Source: Candidatus Rokuibacteriota bacterium
GTDB lineage: Bacteria > Methylomirabilota > Methylomirabilia > Rokubacteriales > CSP1-6
Assembly: GCA_003220615.1 (NCBI GenBank)
Contig: QHTB01000176.1
Coordinates: 1-64,000 of the forward strand
Reading direction: 5' to 3'
DNA length: 64,000 nucleotides
Positions within the stretch are counted from its first letter, which is position 1. Every line of letters starts with the position of its first letter. The notes beneath the pieces are model-generated. The model had not been told where the DNA came from. It saw only the letters and a program-made list of their open reading frames with translations, and did no database searches. Positions 41,372-49,994 of the stretch are shown piece by piece. A program made the position numbers and the translations under genes.

Positions 41372-41959
41372 ATGCGCGATTCGGCCAAGCCGCAGCAAAT
41401 CGTCGACGCGGCCATCCGCGTGTTCGCTCGCAACGGGTATTACAACTCGCGCGTGTCCGACATCGCTCGAGAAGCCGGGATTGCGAGCGGCACCATCTAT
41501 CTCTACTTCCGCACCAAGGACGAGATCCTCGTCACGCTCTTCCGGGAGAAGATGGCGCAGTGGGTGGCGCTCGTCCGCCGCGAGATCGCCACGGAGCGCG
41601 GGGCCGAAGCCAAGATCCGCAAGCTGGTGGCGCTCCACTTCGCCGTCCTCGAGGGCGATCCCGATCTGGCCGAAGTCGTCCAAGTCGAATTGCGTCAGGG
41701 ACACAAGTTCTTCCGCGGCGCGTCCGCCCACGAGGTGTCGGCGTACTTCGATCTCATCGGGTCGACCCTGCACGAGGGCATGGCGGCCGGGCAGATCCGC
41801 GCCGACCTGCCGGTGAAGATCGCGACGAAGATGCTCTTCGGTGCCATGGACCAGATGGCGACGTCCTGGGTGCTCGGCAAGCGTGGCTACCGCCTGACCG
41901 AGACGGCCGAGGCGGTGGCGTCCATCTTTCTCAGAGGAGTCTCGGCGCATGGGGTTTGA
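41372..41959 (+). CDS. TetR family transcriptional regulator (FadR-like)
   Basis: A 195-residue repressor. The N-terminal helix-turn-helix reads QIVDAAIRVFARNGYYNSRVSDIAREAGIASGTIYLYFRTKDEILV without gaps, and the C-terminal domain is ligand binding. The C-terminal half resembles the fatty-acid-responsive FadR/YsiA group (LVALHFAVLEGDPDLAEVVQVELRQ). ATG 41372 is chosen because the promoter places the transcript start after ATG 41351. It overlaps the enoyl-CoA hydratase gene by 11 nt and likely regulates the fatty-acid/PHA genes downstream through acyl-CoA ligands. Confidence 0.88.
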   Translation: MRDSAKPQQIVDAAIRVFARNGYYNSRVSDIAREAGIASGTIYLYFRTKDEILVTLFREKMAQWVALVRREIATERGAEAKIRKLVALHFAVLEGDPDLAEVVQVELRQGHKFFRGASAHEVSAYFDLIGSTLHEGMAAGQIRADLPVKIATKMLFGAMDQMATSWVLGKRGYRLTETAEAVASIFLRGVSAHGV

Positions 41960-42722
41960 AACACTCGTCGTCACGCGCGAGGAAGCACACGCCGTCATCA
42001 CGCTGAACCGGCCGCCGGCCAATGCCATCAGCGAGACGCTGGTGCGGGAGCTGAACGCGGCGGTGAGCGGCTTCGAGAACGACGACAGCGTGCGCTGCCT
42101 CATCATCACCGGCAGCGGCGACAAGATCTTCTGCGCGGGGGCCGATCTGGGCTCGGCCTTCGCGGGCGAGAGCGTCGACGCCTTCATCCGCTTCGGCAAC
42201 GGCGTGCTCAGGAAGATCGAGCGCTTCGGCAAGCCCGTCATCGCCGCGATGAACGGCCACGCGCTGGGAGGCGGCTGTGAGATCGCGATGGCGTGCCACC
42301 TGCGCCTGCTCAAGGAGACGGCGCGCATGGGCCAGACCGAGTCGAACCTCGGCATCATCCCCGGCTTTGGCGGCACCCAGCGCATGCCCCGGCTCATCGG
42401 CCGTACCAAGGCGCTCGAGTTCATGATCCTGGGCACGCAGATTCCCGCCGCCGAGTGTCTGGCCCTCGGGCTGGTGAACCGGCTGAGCAAGGAGGGCGAG
42501 ACGCTGAACGACGCCCGCGCGCTGGCCCGACAGATCAGCAAGCGGCCGCCGATCGCGACGCGACTGATCCTCGAGGTGGTGGACGACGGGCTCGAAGCGC
42601 CCATCGATCAAGCCCTCGAGATGGAAACGCGGGCCTTCATCAAGACGCTGCGCACGGAGGACGCCGGCGAGGGGATCCAGGCGTTCTTCGGCAAGCGCGA
42701 GCCGCAGTTCAAGGGACGCTGA
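41949..42722 (+). CDS. Enoyl-CoA hydratase
   Basis: A 257-residue crotonase: LNRPPANAIS, FCAGADLGSAF, MNGHALGGGCEIAMACHLRL with the first catalytic Glu, and MGQTESNLGIIPGFGGTQRMPR with the second. Both catalytic glutamates of true hydratases are present, so this is a genuine enoyl-CoA hydratase. It could supply 3-hydroxyacyl-CoA for beta-oxidation or PHA synthesis. Confidence 0.9.
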   Translation: MGFETLVVTREEAHAVITLNRPPANAISETLVRELNAAVSGFENDDSVRCLIITGSGDKIFCAGADLGSAFAGESVDAFIRFGNGVLRKIERFGKPVIAAMNGHALGGGCEIAMACHLRLLKETARMGQTESNLGIIPGFGGTQRMPRLIGRTKALEFMILGTQIPAAECLALGLVNRLSKEGETLNDARALARQISKRPPIATRLILEVVDDGLEAPIDQALEMETRAFIKTLRTEDAGEGIQAFFGKREPQFKGR

Positions 42723-42727
42723 CGCCG

Positions 42728-43465
42728 ATGGATCTCGGGATCCGCGACAAGGTCGCGCTCGTGACTGGCGGTGCGCGGAGCCTCGGCCGTGCCGACGCCG
42801 AGGCGCTGGCGGCCGAGGGGTGCAAGGTGGCGATCCTCGACCTCAATCGCGAGGGCGCCGAGGAGACGGCCCAGGCGCTCGGACGCGCGCGCGGCTACGA
42901 GTGCGACGTCCGGGATGCCGCGCAGGTGGCCACGGTGGTCGCCGCCGTCGAGCGCGACCTCGGCCCCGTCGACATCTGCGTCAACAACGCCGGCATCATC
43001 TACACGATGGGACAGCTCAAGGACACCCGCGTCGAAGACTGGGAGCTGAACCTCGGGGTGAACCTCACCGGGACGTTCAACGTGACGAAGGCGGTGTTTC
43101 CGGGCATGCGCGAGCGCCGCTGGGGCCGCGTGGTGTGCATGGCCTCGATCGCCGGGCTCATGGGCGGCTTCGGGCAGACGGCCTATGCCACCACGAAGAT
43201 GGGCCTGATCGGCTTCGCGAAGTCGATCGCGCTCGAAGGCGCCCGGTACAATGTCACGTGCAACGCGATCGCGCCCGGGATCGTCGGGCCGAACGCGAAG
43301 CTGTCGCCGTTGTACGACCGCATGGTGAAGCGGGTGCCCATGCAGCGGGAAGGGGAGCCGGAGGATGTCGCCAGTGCGATCGCCTTCCTGTGTTCGGAGC
43401 GTGCGCGCTACATCACGGGGGCAGTTCTCAACGTGACCGGAGGGATGGACCTCTTCACTTTCTGA
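42728..43465 (+). CDS. Short-chain dehydrogenase (3-oxoacyl-ACP reductase-like)
   Basis: A 245-residue SDR: TGGARSLG cofactor loop, NNAG, catalytic Ser in MASIAGLMGG and YATTK. It ends TGAVLNVTGGMDLFTF. ATG 42728 lies 5 nt after the hydratase gene. It likely interconverts 3-hydroxy- and 3-ketoacyl-CoA in the same operon; stereospecificity is unknown. Confidence 0.85.
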   Translation: MDLGIRDKVALVTGGARSLGRADAEALAAEGCKVAILDLNREGAEETAQALGRARGYECDVRDAAQVATVVAAVERDLGPVDICVNNAGIIYTMGQLKDTRVEDWELNLGVNLTGTFNVTKAVFPGMRERRWGRVVCMASIAGLMGGFGQTAYATTKMGLIGFAKSIALEGARYNVTCNAIAPGIVGPNAKLSPLYDRMVKRVPMQREGEPEDVASAIAFLCSERARYITGAVLNVTGGMDLFTF

Positions 43466-43477
43466 AGGAGGCGGGCG

Positions 43478-43798
43478 ATGCCGACAGTCAAGGACACCTT
43501 CGATCAGATGCCCTCGCGTTTTCGAGCCGACCGGGCCGCGGGGACGAACGCGATCATCCAGTACGACATCTCCGGCGACGGCGGCGGGACGTGGAACGCC
43601 GTCATCAAGGACGGCACGTGCTCGGTGAGCACCGGGCCGGCCGCCAGTCCCAGTCTCACGCTGCAGGTCGGCGCCCAGGACTGGATCGACATGTCGACCG
43701 GGAAGCAGAATCCCCAGATGCTGTTCATGTCGGGCAAGCTGAAGCTCAAGGGTGACATGGGGCTGGCCATGAAGCTCGGCTCGATGTTCTCGATGTAG
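43478..43798 (+). CDS. SCP2 sterol-transfer family protein
   Basis: A 106-residue SCP-2 fold protein: IIQYDISGDGGGTWNAVIKDGTCSV, then PSLTLQVGAQDWIDMSTGKQNPQMLFMSGKLKLKGDM. The DWIDMSTGK and LKGDMGLAMKL segments define the lipid-binding tunnel. Free SCP2 domains bind fatty acyl-CoA. GGAGG precedes the ATG. It lies just before the PHA synthase and may deliver acyl-CoA or coat granules (inference). Confidence 0.85.
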   Translation: MPTVKDTFDQMPSRFRADRAAGTNAIIQYDISGDGGGTWNAVIKDGTCSVSTGPAASPSLTLQVGAQDWIDMSTGKQNPQMLFMSGKLKLKGDMGLAMKLGSMFSM

Positions 43799-43826
43799 GC
43801 GCGGGACGAAAGGAGTTTTTCGGGGA

Positions 43827-44954
43827 ATGGGCCAGGAACGCTTCGCCGACATCGTCGAACGGTTCACCAACGGTTATACCGACGGCGTGAGCGCCTCGGC
43901 CGAATCCGTCCGGCAGTGGCAGGAGGAGCTCGACCGCACGCTGCGGCGCTTCCAGAACCTCGGCGAGATGGTCAGCAACCCGATCGAGCCGCGCACGGGC
44001 GTGACGCCGCGCGAGGAAGTCTACCGGCGCAACAAGTCGCGTCTCTATCGCTACCAGTCGTCGCGGACGCACCGCACGCCGGTCCTCTTCGTGCCCAATC
44101 TCGGCATCAGCCGCCCGTACATCTTCGATTTGCTTCCCGGCGGCAGCTTCATCGAGCACATGACCCGCGAAGGCTTCGACTTCTACCTGCTCGACTGGGG
44201 CGTGTTCGGCCCCGAGGACAACGGCCTCACGCTCGAGGAGTGCGTGGTGAAGATCCTGCCCCGCATGGCGCGCAAGGTGCTCGAGACGTCGGGGACCGAC
44301 GGGTTGTCGGTGCTCGGCTATTGCATGGGCGCACCGCTCTCGGCGTCGTTCGTGGCCTCGCATCCGGAGATCCCGGTCCAGAACTTCATCAACATGGCGG
44401 GGCCGATCGATTTCTCCCGCGTTGGACTCTTCGGGCTGTGGCTCGACAAGAAGTATTTCAACGTCGATCGCTTCGTCGATACGCTGGGCGCGATCCCGGC
44501 CGACATGGTCAAGGCCGGCTTCAAGCTCCTCAAACCGACCATGGATCTCTCCACCAACATCAATCTCTGGTGGAACCTGTGGAACGATAAGTACGTCGAG
44601 GGCTTCACCGCGTTGAACAAATGGGCCAACGAGTACGTCGCCTTTCCCGGCGAGTTCTTCCGCCAGTGGGTCCGCGACTTCTATCAGGACAACAAGCTGT
44701 ACCGGGGAGAGCTGCGCGTGGGCGGCCGGTCGGTCCGGCTCCGCTCGATCGCGTGTCCGACGTTCGTCGTCGGCGCCAAGGAGGACTACATCGCGCCTCC
44801 CGACTGCGTGCGCGCGCTCATCGACGCCGTGGCCAGCCGGGACAAGGAATACGTGGAGTTGCCGGGCGGGCACATCTCGCTGATCGCCGGCCGGGGGGCC
44901 TCGGTGCACTGCTGGCCCAAGGTCTCGGGATGGCTCGGCCCACGATCATCGTGA
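43827..44954 (+). CDS. phaC: Class III poly(3-hydroxyalkanoate) synthase subunit PhaC
   Basis: A 375-residue synthase polymerising 3-hydroxyacyl-CoA. The lipase-like box is GYCMG with nucleophile Cys166, the acid is Asp320 in GAKEDYIAP, and the base is His349 in GGHISL. NLGISRPYIFDL and LLDWGVFGPEDNG are family signatures. Length near 360 residues and the PhaE-like partner encoded next place it in class III. An AAAGGAG ribosome site lies before ATG. Confidence 0.92.
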   Translation: MGQERFADIVERFTNGYTDGVSASAESVRQWQEELDRTLRRFQNLGEMVSNPIEPRTGVTPREEVYRRNKSRLYRYQSSRTHRTPVLFVPNLGISRPYIFDLLPGGSFIEHMTREGFDFYLLDWGVFGPEDNGLTLEECVVKILPRMARKVLETSGTDGLSVLGYCMGAPLSASFVASHPEIPVQNFINMAGPIDFSRVGLFGLWLDKKYFNVDRFVDTLGAIPADMVKAGFKLLKPTMDLSTNINLWWNLWNDKYVEGFTALNKWANEYVAFPGEFFRQWVRDFYQDNKLYRGELRVGGRSVRLRSIACPTFVVGAKEDYIAPPDCVRALIDAVASRDKEYVELPGGHISLIAGRGASVHCWPKVSGWLGPRSS

Positions 44955-45012
44955 CGCGCCGCAAGGAAGCGCTTGGCGCAAAGCGTCACATGAATTACGA
45001 TCGAGGTGAGTG

Positions 45013-45576
45013 ATGGTTGACTCGATCCCGACCCAACAGTTCTTCGACATGTGGAAGAAGGGCCTCGAGGACAGCACCCAGGCCTGGGCCCGGCTCCTTT
45101 CGCAATCGACGGCCGCGCCTCCCGATCCGACGGCGTTCTGGAGACCGGCTGTCGAGCAATGGGTCCAGACCTGGGCCCGCATGATCGCCGCGTCGCCGGT
45201 CAGCCCAGACATCGCCACTCAGTGGAAGCAGTTCCTCGATCAGTCGATCGAGGCCTGGTCGCGCGCGCTCGGGCAGGCCATGAACACCGACGGGTTCGCC
45301 CAGTTGCTCGGACGCTATCTCGATCAGTGGCTGGTGACGACGGCGCCCGTCAAGAAGGCCGCCGACCAGCAGATCGAGGCGGCGCTGCAGACGCTCAACA
45401 TGGCCTCGCGGACGCAGCTCACGGCGGTGGCCCGTCAGATCGTCGAGCTGGAAGAGCGCGTCGAGCGCGTGGAAGACGCGGTGGGCGCGGTGTCGCGAAA
45501 ACTCGATGACGTGCTGCGGGCCGTCCAGAAGCGGCCCGCCGGCGGTGCACACGAGGTGGCGTCGAAGGAGCGTTGA
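45013..45576 (+). CDS. phaE: PHA synthase subunit PhaE-like
   Basis: A 187-residue mostly helical protein. Amphipathic helices rich in Trp (FFDMWKKGLEDSTQAWARLL, WRPAVEQWVQTWARMI) are followed by the PhaE-like segment NMASRTQLTAVARQIVELEERVERVEDAV, which ends in a coiled coil. In class III systems PhaE binds PhaC and is needed for activity. ATG 45013 has a GAGGTGAG upstream; GTG 45010 is an alternative. It is shorter than many PhaE proteins (~350 aa), so a PhaE/phasin intermediate is possible. Confidence 0.75.
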   Translation: MVDSIPTQQFFDMWKKGLEDSTQAWARLLSQSTAAPPDPTAFWRPAVEQWVQTWARMIAASPVSPDIATQWKQFLDQSIEAWSRALGQAMNTDGFAQLLGRYLDQWLVTTAPVKKAADQQIEAALQTLNMASRTQLTAVARQIVELEERVERVEDAVGAVSRKLDDVLRAVQKRPAGGAHEVASKER

Positions 45577-46139
45577 TGATCGGAAAGACGATCGCGGAGC
45601 TCAGGCCGGGCGATTACGCGGAGATCGAGCGGCACGTGGAGATGGACGCGATCGCCGAGTTCATCGACGCCGTCGGCGACTTCAATCCGATCCACAGCGA
45701 CCCGGCGTACGCGGCCGCCACCAGCTTCGGCGAGCCCATCGCTCCGGGCGTCTTCACCGCCGGCCTCATCTCCGCCGTCATCGGCACCCAGTTGCCGGGT
45801 CCCGGGGCCGTCTACCTCTCGCAGAGCTTGAAGTTCATGAAGCCCGTGAAGCCCGGCGACACCATCACCGCGCGCGTCGAGGTCCTGGAAGTGTTGACGG
45901 AGCGCAACCGCGTTCGGTTGGGCACGGTGTGTCGGAACCAGCGGGGTGAGGACGTGCTCTCCGGCGAGGCGTGGGTGATGCCGTCGAAGACGCGCGTCAC
46001 CTACGAGCGGCCGGCATCGCCCGGCGCCGGTGTCAGGCTCGCGCTGGCCCCGTGGACGCTGGCCGCCCAGACCGTGGCGCTCTGGAGCAAGGTGGGCGGC
46101 TCGTTGCTCTCCGCCGCCTGCGGTCATCCGCGCAGCTGA
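45576..46139 (+). CDS. MaoC-like (R)-specific enoyl-CoA hydratase, PhaJ-like
   Basis: A 187-residue hot-dog protein with the hydratase 2 motif DFNPIHSDPAYAAATSFGEPIAPG (Asp and His catalytic pair). PhaJ converts trans-2-enoyl-CoA to (R)-3-hydroxyacyl-CoA, feeding PHA synthesis from beta-oxidation. The C-terminal ~45 residues extend beyond the hot-dog fold with a hydrophobic stretch. ATG 45576 overlaps the phaE stop by 1 nt. It is the last gene of the operon, converging with the reductase gene. Confidence 0.85.
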   Translation: MIGKTIAELRPGDYAEIERHVEMDAIAEFIDAVGDFNPIHSDPAYAAATSFGEPIAPGVFTAGLISAVIGTQLPGPGAVYLSQSLKFMKPVKPGDTITARVEVLEVLTERNRVRLGTVCRNQRGEDVLSGEAWVMPSKTRVTYERPASPGAGVRLALAPWTLAAQTVALWSKVGGSLLSAACGHPRS

Positions 46140-46149
46140 CTGCGCGTCG

Positions 46150-46893
46150 CTACATCAGCAACCCGCCGTTGATCGAAAGCTCCGCGCCCGTGATGTAGTC
46201 GCCGTCGGACGAGACGATGTAGACGACCGCTCGGCCCACCTCTTCCGGCGTCCCGAAGCGGCGCAGGGGAATCTGCTCGAGCAGCCGGCTGCGGACCTTC
46301 TCGGGAATGCCCGAGATCATTTCGGTCTCGATGAACCCCGGGGCGACGGCGTTCACCGTGACGCCCTTGCCGGCGAGCTCCTTGGCCAGCGACTTGGTGA
46401 ACGCCGCCACGCCGGCCTTGGACGCGGCGTAGTTGGCCTGGCCGAAATTCCCGATCTGCCCGATCACCGAGGTCACGTTCACGACGCGCCCGTAGCTCTG
46501 CTTGAGCATCTGATCGATGAACACCTTGGTGCAGTTGAACGCGCCGTCGAGGTTGATGGCGAGCACCTTACGCCAGGAGGCGTGGTCCATCTTCACGAAC
46601 GTCTTGTCGGAGTTGACACCGGCGTTGTTGACCAGGATGTCGAGGTGGCCGAACTCGGCCAGCACGTCCTGGGCCATGCGGAACGTATCGGGATAGTCGC
46701 TGACGTCGGCCCGGGCGAGAATCGCGCGGCGTCCCATCTTCGTGATGTTCTGCGCGACGTCGACGGCAGCCGCTTCGCTGGAGACGTAATTGATGGCAAC
46801 GTCGGCGCCCTCCTCGGCGAGAGCGAGTGCCACGGCGCGACCGATGCCACGGGAGCCGCCCGTCACGAGGGCGGTGCGCCCTTTGAGCTTCAT
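46150..46893 (-). CDS. Acetoacetyl-CoA/3-oxoacyl-ACP reductase (PhaB/FabG-like)
   Basis: A 247-residue SDR with [33 protein letters not shown] (Ser and YxxxK) and a C-terminal [13 protein letters not shown]. The [11 protein letters not shown] and DVAINYVSS segments resemble acetoacetyl-CoA reductase PhaB, which makes (R)-3-hydroxybutyryl-CoA with NADPH. GGAGGAAG precedes ATG 46893. It is divergent from phaR, and a minus-strand TACACT (46941-46936) could be its -10, 24 nt from the shared operator. Confidence 0.85.
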   Translation of the reverse strand: MKLKGRTALVTGGSRGIGRAVALALAEEGADVAINYVSSEAAAVDVAQNITKMGRRAILARADVSDYPDTFRMAQDVLAEFGHLDILVNNAGVNSDKTFVKMDHASWRKVLAINLDGAFNCTKVFIDQMLKQSYGRVVNVTSVIGQIGNFGQANYAASKAGVAAFTKSLAKELAGKGVTVNAVAPGFIETEMISGIPEKVRSRLLEQIPLRRFGTPEEVGRAVVYIVSSDGDYITGAELSINGGLLM

Positions 46894-46962
46894 GATCTTC
46901 CTCCTGCTCGAGGCCTCCTGCTCGTGAGAAGCGTCAGTGTAGCATCGGCGCAGGCCCCGGGC

Positions 46963-46991
46963 TTGACGCGAAGTGTTAGAGGCCTCATAGT
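46963..46991 (+). promoter_or_regulatory. phaR promoter with operator-like sequence
   Basis: TTGACG (46963-46968) and CATAGT (46986-46991), 17 nt apart. GACGCGAAGTGTTAGAGG at 46965-46982 overlaps the -35 and spacer. It matches 14 of 18 bases of a site in the phasin promoter (48091-48108). Binding here would repress phaR itself. Confidence 0.55.
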
Positions 46992-47013
46992 GACATTCGC
47001 GGAGAGATCGTCC

Positions 47014-47529
47014 ATGGCGTACGTCATCAAGCGGTACTCCAATCGGAAGCTCTACGACACGCAGGAGAGCCGCTACGTCACCCTCGAAGAGATCGAGGAG
47101 ATGATCCGGAACGGCAAGGAGATCTCGGTCGTGGACGCCGCCACCGGCGAAGAGCTGACGTCGGTGACCCTCACCCAGATCATTCTCGAGAACGAGCGCA
47201 ATCACCGCAGTGCGCTCCCGGCGGCCTTTCTCCATCAGCTCGTGAAGCACGGTGAAGCCTGGCAAGATTTCATCCAGCGTTCGATGAAATCGAGCCTGGA
47301 GGGCATCGTCTCCAGTCAGCGAGAAATGGAACGCGTCGTCCGAGAGTGGTCGACACGTTCCGGCTGGGCGCCGACACCCCGCACCGACGCGAAGCGCGAG
47401 GCCGAACCGGCCAAGCGTGACGCCGCCGAGCCGGACCCGGATCGACTGAGAGACGAAGTCGCCACGTTGCGCGAGCGGCTACGGGCTCTCGAAGATCGTC
47501 TCGAGAAACGCCGAGCGGAACCGAAGTAG
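47014..47529 (+). CDS. phaR: PHA synthesis regulator PhaR
   Basis: A 171-residue repressor. The N-terminal PHB/PHA accumulation regulator DNA-binding domain is clear: IKRYSNRKLYDTQESRYVTLEEIEEMIRNGKEISVVDAATGEELT. A second part (residues ~65-100) binds PHA granules in homologues, and the C-terminus is charged with a coiled coil (LRERLRALEDRLEKR). PhaR represses phasin genes until it is titrated by nascent polymer. ATG 47014 has GGAGAG upstream. Confidence 0.92.
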   Translation: MAYVIKRYSNRKLYDTQESRYVTLEEIEEMIRNGKEISVVDAATGEELTSVTLTQIILENERNHRSALPAAFLHQLVKHGEAWQDFIQRSMKSSLEGIVSSQREMERVVREWSTRSGWAPTPRTDAKREAEPAKRDAAEPDPDRLRDEVATLRERLRALEDRLEKRRAEPK

Positions 47530-47543
47530 GGGAGTCAGGCCAA

Positions 47544-47569
47544 CGGCCCGGCGGGTTCCCGCCGGGCCG
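47544..47569. terminator. 12-bp GC hairpin between convergent phaR and phasin genes
   Basis: CGGCCCGGCGGG (47544-47555) pairs exactly with 47558-47569 around a TT loop. It lies between the phaR stop and the phasin stop and could terminate both strands, although there is no T-tract. Confidence 0.6.
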
Positions 47570-47593
47570 TCGCTCGACACCGTCGATCGCCGC

Positions 47594-48037
47594 TCAGACG
47601 CCCGCGTAGATCTCCTTCATCTTCGACACTGCGCCGGCGTACGTTTCCTGGATGCCCTTGCCCGCCTGCTCGGTGGTGGCCTGCACGCGCTCGGCGGCCC
47701 GCGTCACGGCCTGTGCGCTTTCCTCGGCCAGCCGGAATGCTTGCTGCGTCCCGTTCACGCCGTCGGCCATGAGCTTCTGGTACCAGGCAACAGGATCGCT
47801 CGCGTCCTTCCAACCGCCCTGCCAGCGCATCGTCCACGACTGGCCTTCGCGCAGGGACTCGAGACCGGCGCGTTGAAGATCGCCGTAAAGCCGCACGCTC
47901 TCCTTGGCCGTCGTCGAGCCTAGCTCCACGAGCTCGCGGAGCACGCGCTGGTTGGCCTCGGCCCACAGGGCCATCGCTTCGATCGTCTTTCCAGCGAGCT
48001 GCACGAAGAGCTCCTGGGCCTTCGTCACGTCCGTCAT
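47594..48037 (-). CDS. Phasin family protein
   Basis: A 147-residue helical protein: FVQLAGKTIEAMALWAEANQRVLRELVELGS then AKESVRLYGDLQRAGLESL, with a Thr/Ala-rich amphipathic C-terminal half (QAVTRAAERVQATTEQAGKG). Phasins coat PHA granules and control their size. GGGAGGAG lies before ATG 48037. The promoter region carries a PhaR-like operator between its -35 and -10 elements. Confidence 0.85.
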   Translation of the reverse strand: MTDVTKAQELFVQLAGKTIEAMALWAEANQRVLRELVELGSTTAKESVRLYGDLQRAGLESLREGQSWTMRWQGGWKDASDPVAWYQKLMADGVNGTQQAFRLAEESAQAVTRAAERVQATTEQAGKGIQETYAGAVSKMKEIYAGV

Positions 48038-48085
48038 GTCCGTCTCCTCCCTGATACTGTGTTGCGACCGTCGATCTCAAGGCGG

Positions 48086-48138
48086 AGTGTAACGCGACGC
48101 GTTAGAGAGCGCAAGCAATATTTATTGCGTCGCGTCAA
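48086..48138. promoter_or_regulatory. Phasin promoter and PhaR-type operators
   Basis: On the minus strand TTGCGC (48114-48109) and TACACT (48091-48086) have a 17-nt spacer that contains AACGCGACGCGTTAGAGA (48091-48108), the sequence shared with the phaR promoter. Within it TAACGCG-A-CGCGTTA (48090-48104) is a perfect 7-bp-arm palindrome. ACGCGACGC (48092-48100) is also inverted at 48127-48135, and TTGACGCGA on the minus strand (48138-48130) matches the start of the phaR site. The region lies between the phasin gene and the divergent acyl-CoA synthetase gene. Confidence 0.6.
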
Positions 48139-48197
48139 ACGTCAGCTGCTACTGTGCGCAAGGGCTTGATACTTTTGATCTTCTCGGGAGGTGGGGT

Positions 48198-49994
48198 ATG
48201 GCCCAAGAGACACTCGCGCGAATGTTCTGGAGCCGGGTCGAGGAGAGCAGTAGCCGTCCCGCGCAGCAATTCAAGCGTGACGGCCGCTGGCACACACTGA
48301 CGTGGCGTCAGGCAGGAGACATCGTCGAGGAGCTGGCGCTCGGCCTGCTCGCGTTGGGCCGTCAGAAGGGTGATGCCGTCGCGCTCCTGTCGGCGAGCCG
48401 TGTCGAATGGGTGCACGCGGACATGGCGATCCTGTCCGCCGGGTGCATCACCGTGCCCATCTACCCGAGCTACCCGCCGGAGCTCATCGCATACGTCGTC
48501 AACGATTCACAGGCCCGCACGCTGATCGTCGAGGACTCCGGGCAACTCGCCAAGGCGCTCGAGGCGCGCTCGAAGATGGAGCGCCTGGAGCAGATCGTCG
48601 TGATCTCGGGATACGAGCCGGCCCAGCCGCCCGAGACGGTGCTGACGTGGGAGATGCTGCGGCGCCTGGGACGTGACCGTCGCGAGGCGTTGAAGTCGAC
48701 GCTGGCCGAACGGGTGGACAGCACCACGGCCGACGACGTGGCGACGATCGTGTACACGTCCGGGACGACGGGGCCTCCGAAGGGGGTCGTGCAGACGCAC
48801 GGCAATCACGTCGCTGCGCTGACCGCCGGGGCGAAGACGACGCCGACGCGGGCGGAGTGGACGCATCTCCTCTTCCTGCCGCTCGCGCACTCGTTCGCCC
48901 GCTTCGAATCGTTCCTGGGACCCCACCAGGGTCTGGTCACGGCCTTCGCCGAGAATCTCGACAAGGTTGGCGACAACCTCAAGGAAGTGCAGCCGCACTT
49001 CATCTGCAGCGTCCCGCGCGTCTACGAGAAGGTCTACGCGAAGATCCTGGCCGGCGTGGAAGCGGGCTCGCCCATCAAGAAGCGGATCTTTCACTGGGCC
49101 GTGGACGTCGGAACGAAGGTCAGCCACCTGCAACAACAGGGGCAGCCGATCCCGAGCAGCGTCGCTGTCCAGCACCGGCTCGCCCACAAGCTCGTCTTCT
49201 CGAAGCTCCACGCCGCGCTCGGCGGCCGGCTCGAGTGGGCGGTGTCGGGCGGCGCGCCGTTGTCGCGGGACATCGCCGAATTCTTCCACGCCGCCGGTAT
49301 CCTGATTCTCGAAGGCTACGGATTGACCGAGACGTGCCCGGTGCTGACCTTCAATCGCCCCGGCCGTTTCAAGTTCGGCTCGGTCGGTCAGGCGTTGCCC
49401 GGCGTCGAGCTGAAGATCGCGCCCGACGGAGAGATCCTGGCCCGCGGGGGCAACGTCGCGACCCGCGGGTATTTCAAGCAGCCAGAGGCGAGCCGCGAGG
49501 TCTTCGAGCCCGAGGGATGGTTCCATACCGGCGACATCGGCCGGATCGACGACGACGGCTTTCTCTTCATCACCGACCGGAAGAAGGACCTCATCGTCAC
49601 TGCGGGCGGGATGAACATCGCGCCGCAGAACATCGAAAATCTCTTGAAGGCGGATCCGTTCCTCAGCCAAGCGATGGTGTACGGCGACCGGCGACCATAC
49701 CCGGTGGCGCTCATCACGCTCAATCCCGACGAGCTCAAGAAGTTCGCCCAGGAGCAGGGGATCATCGCCAGCGATCCGGCCGTGCTGGTGAAGCACCCGA
49801 AGGTCGTCGAGCGAGTGGAGCGGACCGTGGAAGAGAAGAACTCCAAGCTCCAGTCGTACGCAAAGATCAAGAAGTTCCGGGTGCTGCCCGATGACTTCAC
49901 CCAGGATGGGGGCGAGCTGACACCCACCCTGAAGGTCAAGCGCAAGGTCGTCATCCAGAAGTACAGCCGCGAGCTCGAGGACCTCTACCGGTGA
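48198..49994 (+). CDS. Long-chain fatty acid-CoA ligase (AMP-binding)
   Basis: A 598-residue FadD15/LACS-type ligase: VYTSGTTGPPKGVVQTHGNH, EGYGLTETCPV, HTGDIGRIDDDGFLFITDRKKDLIVTAGG. It ends in a KVKRK segment that probably holds the catalytic lysine. The long C-terminal half with FSKLHAALGGRLEWAVSGGAPL matches long-chain ligases. A GGGAGGTGGGG ribosome site precedes ATG 48198. It sits across a shared regulatory region from the phasin gene, linking fatty acid activation to PHA metabolism. Confidence 0.92.
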   Translation: MAQETLARMFWSRVEESSSRPAQQFKRDGRWHTLTWRQAGDIVEELALGLLALGRQKGDAVALLSASRVEWVHADMAILSAGCITVPIYPSYPPELIAYVVNDSQARTLIVEDSGQLAKALEARSKMERLEQIVVISGYEPAQPPETVLTWEMLRRLGRDRREALKSTLAERVDSTTADDVATIVYTSGTTGPPKGVVQTHGNHVAALTAGAKTTPTRAEWTHLLFLPLAHSFARFESFLGPHQGLVTAFAENLDKVGDNLKEVQPHFICSVPRVYEKVYAKILAGVEAGSPIKKRIFHWAVDVGTKVSHLQQQGQPIPSSVAVQHRLAHKLVFSKLHAALGGRLEWAVSGGAPLSRDIAEFFHAAGILILEGYGLTETCPVLTFNRPGRFKFGSVGQALPGVELKIAPDGEILARGGNVATRGYFKQPEASREVFEPEGWFHTGDIGRIDDDGFLFITDRKKDLIVTAGGMNIAPQNIENLLKADPFLSQAMVYGDRRPYPVALITLNPDELKKFAQEQGIIASDPAVLVKHPKVVERVERTVEEKNSKLQSYAKIKKFRVLPDDFTQDGGELTPTLKVKRKVVIQKYSRELEDLYR

